From a virus: DNA of 20,430 bases. Location: the IMG/VR virus record IMGVR_UViG_3300047564_002537, positions 1 to 20,430 of that record; one strand, written 5' to 3'. Both the position numbers and the translations under genes were made by a program. Below, one piece after another: positions 16,301 through 20,430 of this stretch. The notes under the pieces were generated by a model. It did not search any database and was not told the DNA's origin. It saw only the letters and a program-made list of their open reading frames with translations. Within the stretch, counting starts at the first letter, position 1; each line of letters opens with the position of its first letter.

Positions 16301-16314
16301 AGGTGTCCAACTAA
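3562..16314 (+). CDS. giant baseplate protein, gp7-like N-terminus plus about 4000 residues of repeat modules
   Basis: One uninterrupted frame of 4250 codons begins at ATG 3562, one base after the gp6 stop, with GAGG at 3554-3557 as ribosome binding site. Its place between gp6 and gp8 is that of T4 gene 7, the subunit that starts wedge assembly. Residues about 1-270 contain helices and the stretch FYEAKGTTDSFRILFRALY followed by LVGQT, which resembles the C-terminal core of T4 gp7 (1032 residues) as I remember it. The remaining chain is Gly/Ser/Thr/Val/Ile-rich, nearly free of cysteine and built of three or four recurring beta modules (HGF, GxGY, GFP and NG-x-Q-x-P types). It has a partial YHYH-type domain (about 1200-1370), an alanine hinge (about 2453-2460) and a C-terminal block (about 3734-3930). 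It probably starts the wedge and spreads outward as plate periphery or fibres. Large genes occur here in other cyanomyoviruses; the family label is well supported, the role of the extension is inferred. Confidence 0.88.
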   Translation: MIETAIDQRVKISQLIEGQLPEYVVSESPLFVDFLKQYYTSQQYQSGPVDLLENIDQYIKLDNLTPEVLEGRVGVTQSVSTTDTTIYVNSTKGFPNEYGLVGIGTEIISYTGVTTNSFTGCIRGFSGITSYRSGTDSESLTFSTSSAIPHESGVTAHNLSTLFLKEFFRKLKISFAPGLEDQDFTKSLNVNNFIKSLRGFYEAKGTTDSFRILFRALYDVNAKVVDLEQFLNKPSAANYKNRLTLIADSISGDPEKLVGQTLFQDANSLTGVGAASAPISEVEAFTIQNKRYYKISLFYGYDNPPSGFFGSYKQPGKSKVIGTYGTSADTITVDSTIGFPASGTAIVGVNTITYTDKTVNQFLGVSGITQSINESEDIREDLVVYGFENGVSDNKVELRLTGVLNEFNIPPTYQNADVGEEINVKYVGKKILNPEVKSYEQTFFNSWEYNPTNRVQIESFTGSAFTLALDLDRVQIRTGDTVQILARGSNTVLGTAQITIDNAVTATNDCTLSGSIVSSLNPSTKYDIRRVVKKATSSDNIIKNGEEVVISDIQNTYISNDDTFGFVASNSLPSYEITTPIISKTLSEASASSGGVQEVDSDNRYSVLAFDTDVPFITGDEVIYTVGTASTTLGMVEGFDGIQEGRYFVEVQPDPKKIKLCVARSFIDAEDYVKFAALPSGSGTHVFTLASQANKQIEPQALLKKFPLSQNLQSGDKTLTSPGPVGMLRNGVEILNPRSEEFIYYGPVQSVSVLNGGNDYDVTNPPTVLIGNPSVSTGTTALVEPVVVGNIKSVSVDPQTFDITEVFSVSVSGSNGKNSQLEPIIENRYREVAFNAADSFYGGGIGTSTETITFLDEHNFLTGQQVVYDRNGNPALGIGTFLGGNEDTGLTLNSGGSYFIQKINNKSVYLYQSINDLNAGINTIGFTTVGTSGIHKFRSFDLKKTLSGIRVINPGSGFASRRLRVNPTGVSTTKNTITFTNHGFKDGELVAYAATGGSSISGLNTSNQYYILNSETNNFQLSDAGVGGTIKTNYDRQIPVNFTSTGVGYQEFNYPSVTVSINVAYANTVGVITATPSIRGSIEQLFLYESGSDYGSEIVDFHKRPLVSVVNGTEAQLNAIVSNGKIISVQILSGGKNYKSAPDLTVISTSGTGAKLRAIVNGGTITNVIIQSGGIGYDAGTTNIKVSTVGSGLVANTSVRKLTINKTKRFEEYGGQFLFSNEVNKGLEYSILGYNDTLRSAFFDTDVNVHSPLIGWAYDGNPIYGSYGYSDPEDTSSGIVRLSSGYVLNTGSVQNRPVGFDDGFFMEDYQFTGSGQLDAHNGRFCKTVDFPNGVYAYFATSEIDATTGNLKPQYPYFIGQSYRTTPIIENLYGRDAIDQSNFDFESGNYSRNTYPYLLGEPKADNDYILESYELATQKAIVETVSSGVVEEIRVLSPGDRYRVNEPLYFDEVKSGGEGLDAVVSEISGKSIIELNTKYRDYSGIVFEKTSNQTITGTIGTYHDLKTGDTIVVSGLSTFVKGLAGKQVVGVVSATASLVDQINAGSAGDVIDVQVSSIPSFVSVGSSISIGAELFKVLNKIDIQNLLRLQRSGGGISTIGVAVSFLPNKFTISLETDDFESKKQDTIFFNASETVGIATTSGISATLTYTLSGVTSQRNVPAQTIYIPNHPFTNNQRVILTTPSTGNPLVVRPGYGATEYLPSAAGVGKTVYVVNVSKDLIGLKTSLAGEQLFFLDGSQNSDQYKFVSEFSNVTGTVRKIETTVATASTHVLENNDIVTFFVKPKGNFGIGAASSVSLSYNTLVDSVVVNSVGFNSTGINTSSGRITLASHGFKTGDKVVYEGLEPAEGLVNGSYFVFTIDENTFSLAKTKTDLNSVPPVLVNITGIGATHTVGLINPQIPVIRNRNLVFNLTSSTLTGYKLKFFYDKEFNNPVVSVASSSVFDIQETGVIGSTGIATVGFSSAWPTKLYYNLEKSGYLSTSDTDVSSYSEISYSDSKYNGTFRVTGIGTTTFTVSLIDQPETTKYVQGDCSELRYTTKSRTANGGIEKVKIVSPGFGFESRPDFVGVGSTSTGINAILEVNSKTIGKVQSTRVVNAGFEYPSDKTLTAAALIPSWTQVSDNYTIKDGDIIVTSGGKNYTNPPQFALVNSETGENVGNGAYAAIMNENSIDSIQVLKQPTGLAGVGHTLYTLSNSNGVVITSVDSVASGIVTVTIQTPVLGFTTAPVAIGDKIFVDGISLYFDGNYDGHNSKDHGFRFFEVQNVNASVNPVTVTYSLVGIATQEVGVAVTNTNSTASLVKFEDYPVFNISLTREEFLVNEKLQVSTGAGFFDTDLVVVKSQGDILKVKGSYRLKVGDKVKGVQDGFVATILILEDYESTFKVSYDVQQSYGWSDQTGFTNSDISVIPDNNYYQNLSYTVQTPLEWKTIVGPMNRLLHSSGMKNFADMEIKSPASAAAAAGVNTTTSASGVLIDYVFEGRADQINNFDLAADIDVVSNVSPSITLQNKKLSSFIKCLTNRVLLIDDISREFSSKELNTRTSQTIVSYPKSIPFQRVLVLGKDVLNPFEYQFSELIVMNTTEGVFVLQKSDTRSGDDDVITFSTELDDAGVIDIKAEPVRTGINYDFKVVRQFFDSNVGGVSTLDVGIASVTGLTTSVGIGTTLTLFNGNATDLQGFTAHVAITRPSDQFGNYHEVVVDHNGTDTYLAEFGYDTSYSEGGISTSFIGTFRSYIDSGRLKLDYTNNGSESIVARVRVVGLNKPSFAGVGTQSFKLDIQQSGTERSARYQSSVVSDTITSSGYAVTAVGFATDTDLASKSIVRVAIGNSVNVSQVIFSAEGNRNRGDLTEYPQLTIGDSSGLGTFGTRFSGNNFELVFYPDAHQGVATITGYHEVFYKDSDSNADDIPDIKFGRNIESYSEEFFNGQGDQLDFELTSDGYPIYAKVFNPAKTSTLDTTTGIFTIKNHFFVTGQELIYTPESSVIGVSSVSLSIGSTLSGGGSGVGDLLVGFTTITGLTTTSGMQVSQEIIGPGVSAGATIVSIGSSAKFFVATSNGTKVLTGVGNTAIFALNETIVSNTDYTGFGTITSIGINSITVANNVPAGVGSAYYSTSLAPSVTISIAGAATTIRQTFRSGITTDVIPTTVYAIKLTEDTFKLATKKDFAIAGIGMTYTSVGSGNAHVLDTTKKLEKSLITLDGINQAPIAFADLTYELRESIGAATTTFALSGITSMKPGDILRVGSEYMAINNVGLGTSSGNVSGIGTFNVVNVTRGAVGTSASAKSDGDTAKIYRGSYNIVRNKIHFTNAPSGTGSEEITDERNLSVANATFGGRVYLRQDYTNNALFIDVSNQFSGIARTFNLRTDDDNPVGFETGGSVLFLNGIFQAPTTLNNSGKSYTLDSSVAGVTSAVFNGVRLIDGSPYISLTDVNNNELPRGGIIVSLGSTGGIGIAPLVGAQYRAITGVGGTIASLVGFGTTLGRTALSISTASYNNTTGIMEVTTTTPHGLTGTGQQVYMIGLEFACAAAHAGVTTTIFPDGTRGHVFEVVGVGSTTIFSADIGISTIGHDYVTGGTIYQHNVNLNNGSGYRGPVSVAITDLGTGAGGTTGYGAVISATVGAGGTLTLSINNPGVGYNNPVVIIPDPTYSNLSIEGISRIGIGSTTDTGLGCRITLDVGAGTTTIGDDYHFVNGFVLENPGYGFRRGDVFRPVGLVTAVGAGSTFRDFELTVEAVYNDSFSAWQFGQIDYIDSIKDLQDGQRRRFPLKQNSQLLSFQKDESLASSSAIDLANVLLIFVDGVIQVPQVAYEFDGGTSFAFTQAPSPESDIEIFFYRGTSGTDSFQTAQAETIKPGDTVTLRKLGQNDGTITQDSRLVQEIASADKMSTNIYVNQGINETIYRPLDWRKQKSDKIINTEIIDKTRDALEGQIYPVARLIGDLSESATEVFVDNARFFQYEEYADGAPNAVTVATDVIIIDPTENVGASITAVVASNSTLSFNIINGGSGYAGTSVQLSIAPPPRVDNAKYGIVGVGTTAIARGLITAGVITSVVIDNPGGGYTNTPNVLVPNNTVKTDTLSNADIIIGFVGVITGITTVAGIGTNLAIEFQTNYTNSLVSTSELDSLIVGYPIYVYDTTVGSGITAIGTHDTHRVGVGTTFADAVYKVAGIYRNANVGVITCNILSSTNTVGLATTGTIAVPVGRFSWGKLAQGSRNTTSSVSFAVSSYTTNSGLSTYPIVQRRGFGLRDLGALKKQVSN
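7150..7680 (+). other. partial YHYH-type domain in the giant protein
   Basis: Residues about 1250-1360 carry the C-terminal hallmarks of YHYH proteins in the right order: HSPLIGWAYDGNPIYG (1250-1265), GFFMEDYQF, LDAHNGRFC (1317-1325), PNGVYAYFAT (1331 on) and YPYFIG (1354-1359). The histidine motif that names the family normally precedes the HSP segment and is not visible here. Some aromatic residues and H1250 and H1320 remain. The domain sits between GxGY-type repeats, as an insert. Metal binding is possible but cannot be claimed. Confidence 0.7.
10700..10960 (+). other. YYQNLSY module and alanine hinge in the giant protein
   Basis: The segment holds GWSDQTGF, DNNYYQNLSY, LEWKTIVGPMNRLLHSSGMK and NFADMEI, a block I associate with large structural proteins of other marine phages. 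It ends in SPASAAAAAGV. The alanine stretch is encoded by the most GC-rich patch of the gene and probably forms a flexible joint between the preceding modules and the long block at about 11000-12400. Confidence 0.4.
14761..15342 (+). other. C-terminal block of the giant protein
   Basis: Residues about 3734-3927 read FVDGVIQVP, YEFDGGTSFAFTQAP, IEIFFYRGTSG, then LRKLGQ and YRPLDWRKQKSDK. The NG/DG-x-x-Q-x-P element also appears at about 13684 (FLNGIFQAP) and more loosely at 11224 (VLGKDVLNPFEY). The sandwich-like strands plus a charged, helical segment could be the part that docks to a partner, which is inference from position only. Confidence 0.4.
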
Positions 16315-16316
16315 CG

Positions 16317-16324
16317 TATAAATA
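16317..16324 (+). promoter_or_regulatory. perfect T4-type late promoter before gp8
   Basis: TATAAATA, the exact T4 late consensus, lies two bases after the giant gene's stop and 25 bases before the gp8 ATG. Transcription would begin near A16330, leaving a leader of about 19 bases. AGGA at 16332-16335 is a possible but distant ribosome binding site. Confidence 0.72.
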
Positions 16325-16348
16325 TCACCATAGGAAACTAGATTTAAA

Positions 16349-17914
16349 ATGCCTGCGCTGGTAACCGACCAATTTAGAATTTTTAATGCCAACAACTTTG
16401 TTTCGGCAATTGAGAGTTCTGACAATTCATTCTACATCTTCCTAGGTTTAGCGAATCCAACTTCGCCAGCCATCGGTTTTGGTAGAACTAGCGATTGGAA
16501 CACGGCCACTACTGGTGCGCCCTCTCCTACCGATAATATCAACTACACAAATAACTCTTACGATACAATGCTGTTTGGTAAGAAAATTACCTCAGCAAAT
16601 GTTAGAAGATTGGTTCGTAGAATTAATTGGTCTCAGGGGACAACTTATGAAATGTATCGTCATGATTACAGCGTAACTAGTCCATCTCCAGTCACAGGAT
16701 CAACCAGGTTATACGATGCAAGATATTACGTCATCAACTCAGACTACAGGGTCTACATCTGCATTGACAATGGATCCAGCGGTACTAACGTTAATGGCAA
16801 TGCTTCACAAGACGAACCCACTTTCACTGACCTCGAACCCTCAAAAGCAGGTGATAGTGGAGATGGCTATGTCTGGAAGTATCTTTACACCGTTGACCCA
16901 TCAGATATCATTAAGTTCGACTCAGTAGAGTATATTTCTGTTCCTGGAAACTGGAGTAGTTCAACTAATGCCCAGATTCAGTCTGTTAGAGAGAATGGCG
17001 ATTCTACAATCAATAACAATCAACTGAAAAAAGTTTATATTGAAAATGCTGGATTCGGTTATGGTATTGGTTTAGATAGAGAGGTTGATATTCTTGGTGA
17101 TGGTACAGGTGGAAAGTGTGTTGTAAGCACAGACACGTCTGGTAGAATTACAGACGTTCAGATCTCTCAAGGTGGTCAAGGTTATTCTTATGGTATTGTA
17201 GATCTTGGGCCTTTGCAAGGTAGCACATTATCACAACTTGCAAAATTAGTTCCCATTATTCCACCATCTAGAGGACATGGTTATGACCTCTACAAAGAAT
17301 TAGGAGCTGACAAGGTTCTTCTTTATGCAAGATTTGATGATTCTACAAAAGATTTTCCAGTAGATACGGTATTTGCACAGATTGGTCTGGTTAAGAACCC
17401 AACTTCTTTTGGTTCTACCACAACATTTACTTCAAATCAGTTTTCTAGTTTGAATGCTGTTAAGTTGTCTTCTTCCTCTGGAACGATTGCTGTTGGAGAT
17501 GAAATTCGTCAGGTTGTTGGAACTTCAACAGCAGTTGGTTATGTTGCTTCGTTTGACACTGAAACAAAAATTCTGAAGTACTTCCAAGATAGATCTTTGT
17601 ATTTCAGTCCTGTGTACGGTGATCAGACTGATTATGTTGGCGTTTCCAGTGAGGCAAAATTTGTAAATTTTGCAGCCTCTGCAAATCCTGTCACAACAGT
17701 TGGTGGATTCTCGGGATCTGTTGACACTGGGTTCTCTGGAATCACTACTATTATCAATAATAAGACTGTAAATCTTGGAGTAAACTTTACTTCTGGACTT
17801 GCAAATCCTGAAATAAATAAGAGGACAGGAGAGATTTTGTATTTGGATAACAGAGCATCTGTTACTCGCAATTCTCGCCAAAAAGAAGATATCAAGGTAA
17901 TTCTGGAATTCTAA
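16349..17914 (+). CDS. 8: baseplate wedge subunit gp8
   Basis: gp8 is a dimeric wedge subunit that binds gp7 and gp10 in T4. The 521-residue product is longer than T4 gp8 (334). The N-terminal third matches by motif: FYIFLG with GFGRTSDW (T4: GRSEPW), VRRINW (T4: PRRDW) and SGDGYVWKYL at 170-179 (T4: PGDGYVWEYL) followed by EYISVP. The end also matches: GEILYLDNR then EDIKVILEF (T4: GEMIYMENR, EEINILFTF). T4 sequences are from memory. In between lies an enlargement, including a GxGY-type module (about 229-281) like those of the giant protein. The perfect late promoter two bases after the preceding stop indicates its own late transcript. The gene order 25-6-giant-8 supports the call. Confidence 0.93.
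   Translation: MPALVTDQFRIFNANNFVSAIESSDNSFYIFLGLANPTSPAIGFGRTSDWNTATTGAPSPTDNINYTNNSYDTMLFGKKITSANVRRLVRRINWSQGTTYEMYRHDYSVTSPSPVTGSTRLYDARYYVINSDYRVYICIDNGSSGTNVNGNASQDEPTFTDLEPSKAGDSGDGYVWKYLYTVDPSDIIKFDSVEYISVPGNWSSSTNAQIQSVRENGDSTINNNQLKKVYIENAGFGYGIGLDREVDILGDGTGGKCVVSTDTSGRITDVQISQGGQGYSYGIVDLGPLQGSTLSQLAKLVPIIPPSRGHGYDLYKELGADKVLLYARFDDSTKDFPVDTVFAQIGLVKNPTSFGSTTTFTSNQFSSLNAVKLSSSSGTIAVGDEIRQVVGTSTAVGYVASFDTETKILKYFQDRSLYFSPVYGDQTDYVGVSSEAKFVNFAASANPVTTVGGFSGSVDTGFSGITTIINNKTVNLGVNFTSGLANPEINKRTGEILYLDNRASVTRNSRQKEDIKVILEF
17812..17819 (+). promoter_or_regulatory. possible late promoter for the DUF4815 gene, inside gp8
   Basis: AATAAATA matches NATAAATA and lies about 100-107 bases upstream of the ATG at 17919, within the end of gp8. 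Spacing and position mirror the element before the giant gene. A chance match is possible. Confidence 0.35.
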
Positions 17915-17918
17915 GACG

Positions 17919-20430
17919 ATGCCACAAAAGACGAACCTGAATGTAAGTCCTTACTATGATGACTTTGGCATTGATAAGGATTTCTATAAAGTCTTATTTA
18001 AACCTGGTTATCCAATTCAAGCCAGGGAACTCAATAATATCCAATCTATTCTACAAAATCAAGTAGAACAGTTTGGTAATCATATTTTCAAAGATGGATC
18101 CGTTGTAATTCCCGGTGCAGCATCTTTTGACGACCAGTATTATGCTGTTAAAATTGACCCTATTCACCTTGGCATTGATGTATCCGTATACATTGATAAC
18201 TTCGTTGGTAAGACAATCAAGGGTCAGACTACGCAAGTAACAGCAACAGTTGTAAATATTCTCCAAGCAGCAGACTCGGAAGAAAATCAACTAACAATTT
18301 ACGTCAAATATAAAGAGTCTGGATCTGCTCTTAGTGTAGGATCTTTCCAAGATGGTGAAGTTCTTATAGCACAAGAAGATGTGGTTTATGGAAACACCAC
18401 AATTACTGCTGGATCTACATTTGCACAGTGTATTGCTTCTGGAGCAACTGCTATCGGTTGTGCTGCTCACATTGATGCCGGCATTTATTTTGTTAGAGGA
18501 TTTTTTGCCCAGGTAGCAAAACAAACTTTAATCCTTGATCAGTACACCAACCAACCAGAGTATAGGGTTGGTCTCGATATTATTGAAACAATCGTAACTG
18601 CTAAAGAAGACAATTCTTTATATGATAATGCGAGAGGATTTTCTAATTTCGCTGCTCCTGGAGCAGATAGATTCAAGATCGAACTCCGATTGGCCAAGAA
18701 AAGCATATCGGATAGAGATGACAAAACTTTTATTGAAATTCTACGACTTACAGAAGGAAGAGTAGAAAAGATCGGGCTTAAGACTCAGTATAATCTCATC
18801 AGGGATTATTTTGCTGAGAGAACATACGATGAGTCTGGAGACTATTCTGTAGAAGACTTTGAGATTGCAGTTAGAGAGACATTAAATGATCGCAAGGGAA
18901 ATAGCGGTCTGTTTTATGATACTCAAAAAACATATAGTGGAAATACTCCTTCCGATGAACTTGCATCTATAACCATCGGGCCAGGAAAGGCTTATGTTCG
19001 TGGATATGACATCCAGAATTTTGGAACAAAAGTTATTGATGTTTCCAAACCAAGGGATACAAAGGCTACAACAACAAATGTCCCATTCAATATGGGCAAC
19101 ATCATCAAAGTTAATAACGTTGTAGGGCAACCTGTAGTCTCCCTGAACACGTCTCAAGTAGTTAACCTATACAATACTCGTAAAACGACTAGAGTCGCCA
19201 CTGGAGCGCCTTCTGATGGCACTCTGATTGGTCAAGCAAGAGTGTATGCCATCAACTCGGATGATCAAAACTACACTGGTGACGAAACTCTGTTTAATTT
19301 ATATCTTTGGGACGTACAAACATATACCCAAATTACACTAAACGTTGCCGGCGATGCTGTAAGTATTCCCGCAACTTCTTATATTGAAGGACTTCAGAGC
19401 GGCGCAACAGGATACGTTGTAACAGCTGCAAGTTCTGGAGATAGAACTATTACTCTTTCCGAAGTCACAGGAACTTTCCAAAAAGGGGAGACTCTGAGAA
19501 TTAATGGCGTAGTAGAGAACCCAAGATCGATTATTAATATCAGGAACTTTACTACAAAAGATATCCACTCAGTCTGGCAAGATACGTCTGCTGTATCTGG
19601 TTATGCAGTTGATTTTTCTGCTGATGTCTTCATGGCACCCAGAACTCCAATTGGATTTAAGATCACAGATAAAGTTAAGTTCACTGCTAACTCGGCTACA
19701 GGATTAACAACTGTTTTCAGTCCCGGTAGAGTATTTTCTGGTATTACGACAGATACTATTATTAGATTCCAAAACACAGCAAAAACTTTACCAACGTTCT
19801 CCAGAGTAACAAACGTCACTACCGATGGACTGGTAATGACTTTGACTGGTGTTCTGACTGTATCCAATGTGTGTGATGGAGGTCTTCCCTCGTCTGCTGA
19901 TGATTACCAAATTGAGGAAATGCTTCCCCAATTTACAAATCCTCAAGATGCATATCTGTTCGCACCCATTGGTAAGAAAAATGTATCTCAAGTAGAGATT
20001 GGAACATCTAATATTGCTATTACTCACCAGTTCAAAGGGGAATCTACTGATAGCAATGGATTAATGACTATCGATGCTTCTGCATCGGGAATTACCAGTG
20101 CATTCTTCGAAACTTATGATCCAGACAGATACACCATTTCATATTCTGGTGGAACTACTGCAAACCTTACGGCTGGTCAATTCTCTCTGACTAACGATGC
20201 AACGACTCTCAATATAACTGGTCTTACAGCATCTCAGAGCAATGTTGTTGTATCTGCAACTCTGAAGAAGAGAGGAATCAAAAATAAAGTTAAAAACTTT
20301 ACTAGAAGTTCTAAGCGTTATGTTAGACTTTCTCAGTTTGAAAGTGCTGGAATTTCTACTGGCGTCACAAACGGTTTAACCTATAATAAGTTTTATGGTC
20401 TGAGAGTAGAAGATAAAGAAATTTCTCTCA
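17919..20430 (+). CDS. DUF4815-type structural protein (C-terminus beyond window)
   Basis: The frame opens at ATG 17919, four bases after the gp8 stop, and stays open to the window end: 837 codons without a stop. The N-terminus carries the recognisable block VLFKPGYPIQAREL, NQVEQFGNHIFKDGS and VIPG (about 25-66), which I associate with DUF4815, a domain of phage tail proteins. Further on come GPGKAYVRGYDI and, near the visible end, RYVRLSQF and YGLRVEDKEISL, also usual for this family. The rest is beta-rich. It occupies the position of T4 genes 9/10, which join tail fibres to the plate, so a role at the baseplate rim or in fibre attachment is likely. No strong ribosome binding site is seen, so coupling to gp8 is probable. 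Confidence 0.82.
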   Translation, partial: MPQKTNLNVSPYYDDFGIDKDFYKVLFKPGYPIQARELNNIQSILQNQVEQFGNHIFKDGSVVIPGAASFDDQYYAVKIDPIHLGIDVSVYIDNFVGKTIKGQTTQVTATVVNILQAADSEENQLTIYVKYKESGSALSVGSFQDGEVLIAQEDVVYGNTTITAGSTFAQCIASGATAIGCAAHIDAGIYFVRGFFAQVAKQTLILDQYTNQPEYRVGLDIIETIVTAKEDNSLYDNARGFSNFAAPGADRFKIELRLAKKSISDRDDKTFIEILRLTEGRVEKIGLKTQYNLIRDYFAERTYDESGDYSVEDFEIAVRETLNDRKGNSGLFYDTQKTYSGNTPSDELASITIGPGKAYVRGYDIQNFGTKVIDVSKPRDTKATTTNVPFNMGNIIKVNNVVGQPVVSLNTSQVVNLYNTRKTTRVATGAPSDGTLIGQARVYAINSDDQNYTGDETLFNLYLWDVQTYTQITLNVAGDAVSIPATSYIEGLQSGATGYVVTAASSGDRTITLSEVTGTFQKGETLRINGVVENPRSIINIRNFTTKDIHSVWQDTSAVSGYAVDFSADVFMAPRTPIGFKITDKVKFTANSATGLTTVFSPGRVFSGITTDTIIRFQNTAKTLPTFSRVTNVTTDGLVMTLTGVLTVSNVCDGGLPSSADDYQIEEMLPQFTNPQDAYLFAPIGKKNVSQVEIGTSNIAITHQFKGESTDSNGLMTIDASASGITSAFFETYDPDRYTISYSGGTTANLTAGQFSLTNDATTLNITGLTASQSNVVVSATLKKRGIKNKVKNFTRSSKRYVRLSQFESAGISTGVTNGLTYNKFYGLRVEDKEISL

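Noticed and set aside
3562-16314. The giant frame as an assembly error joining several genes
   Set aside because: The frame is uninterrupted, keeps the same composition and repeat families throughout, and has no internal late promoter-like heptamer or intergenic gap. Large genes in this position are known from related phages as far as I recall.

Overview
The window looks like part of the virion-structure region of a T4-like myovirus that infects marine cyanobacteria (a cyanomyovirus of Synechococcus or Prochlorococcus). The reasons are the AT-leaning sequence, dense packing of genes on one strand, T4-type late promoters, recognisable T4 baseplate wedge proteins (gp25, gp6, a gp7-like giant, gp8), and a phage-borne speD, which is common in cyanomyoviruses. 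All genes are on the + strand. No tRNA, CRISPR array, insertion sequence or convincing terminator was found, and no intergenic gap exceeds about 70 bases.

Region 1 (1-1223) holds small genes: the last 18 codons of an upstream gene, a very basic 49-residue protein whose start overlaps that gene's stop, an unrecognised 141-residue protein, speD (S-adenosylmethionine decarboxylase, with its catalytic residues intact) and an acidic 51-residue protein. The ribosome binding site of the last can be folded into a hairpin.

Region 2 (1248-3560) holds gp25 and gp6, two inner baseplate wedge proteins. Region 3 (3562-16314, about 62 % of the window) is one uninterrupted 4250-codon gene in the position T4 gives to gene 7. 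Its N-terminus carries a segment resembling the C-terminal core of T4 gp7. Behind it come roughly 4000 residues of beta-rich repeat modules, a partial YHYH-type domain, an alanine hinge and a C-terminal block. Region 4 (16349-20430) holds gp8, recognisable by its conserved ends but enlarged, and a DUF4815-type structural protein that runs off the window in the place of T4 genes 9/10.

Genes 25-6-7-8 and the DUF4815 gene would together build the baseplate wedge and its periphery, the hexagonal plate that contacts the host surface and triggers tail contraction. By eye, the 7-mer ATAAATA occurs only four times on the + strand, each time 22-107 bases upstream of a structural gene start (gp25, the giant, gp8, DUF4815), which suggests a shared late-promoter programme. 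SpeD would redirect host polyamine metabolism during infection.

The most unusual items are the giant gp7-like protein with its repeats and YHYH-type insert, the promoter pattern, and the possible RNA switch in front of the 51-residue gene. Family assignments rest on motif recognition from memory; no database search was run.
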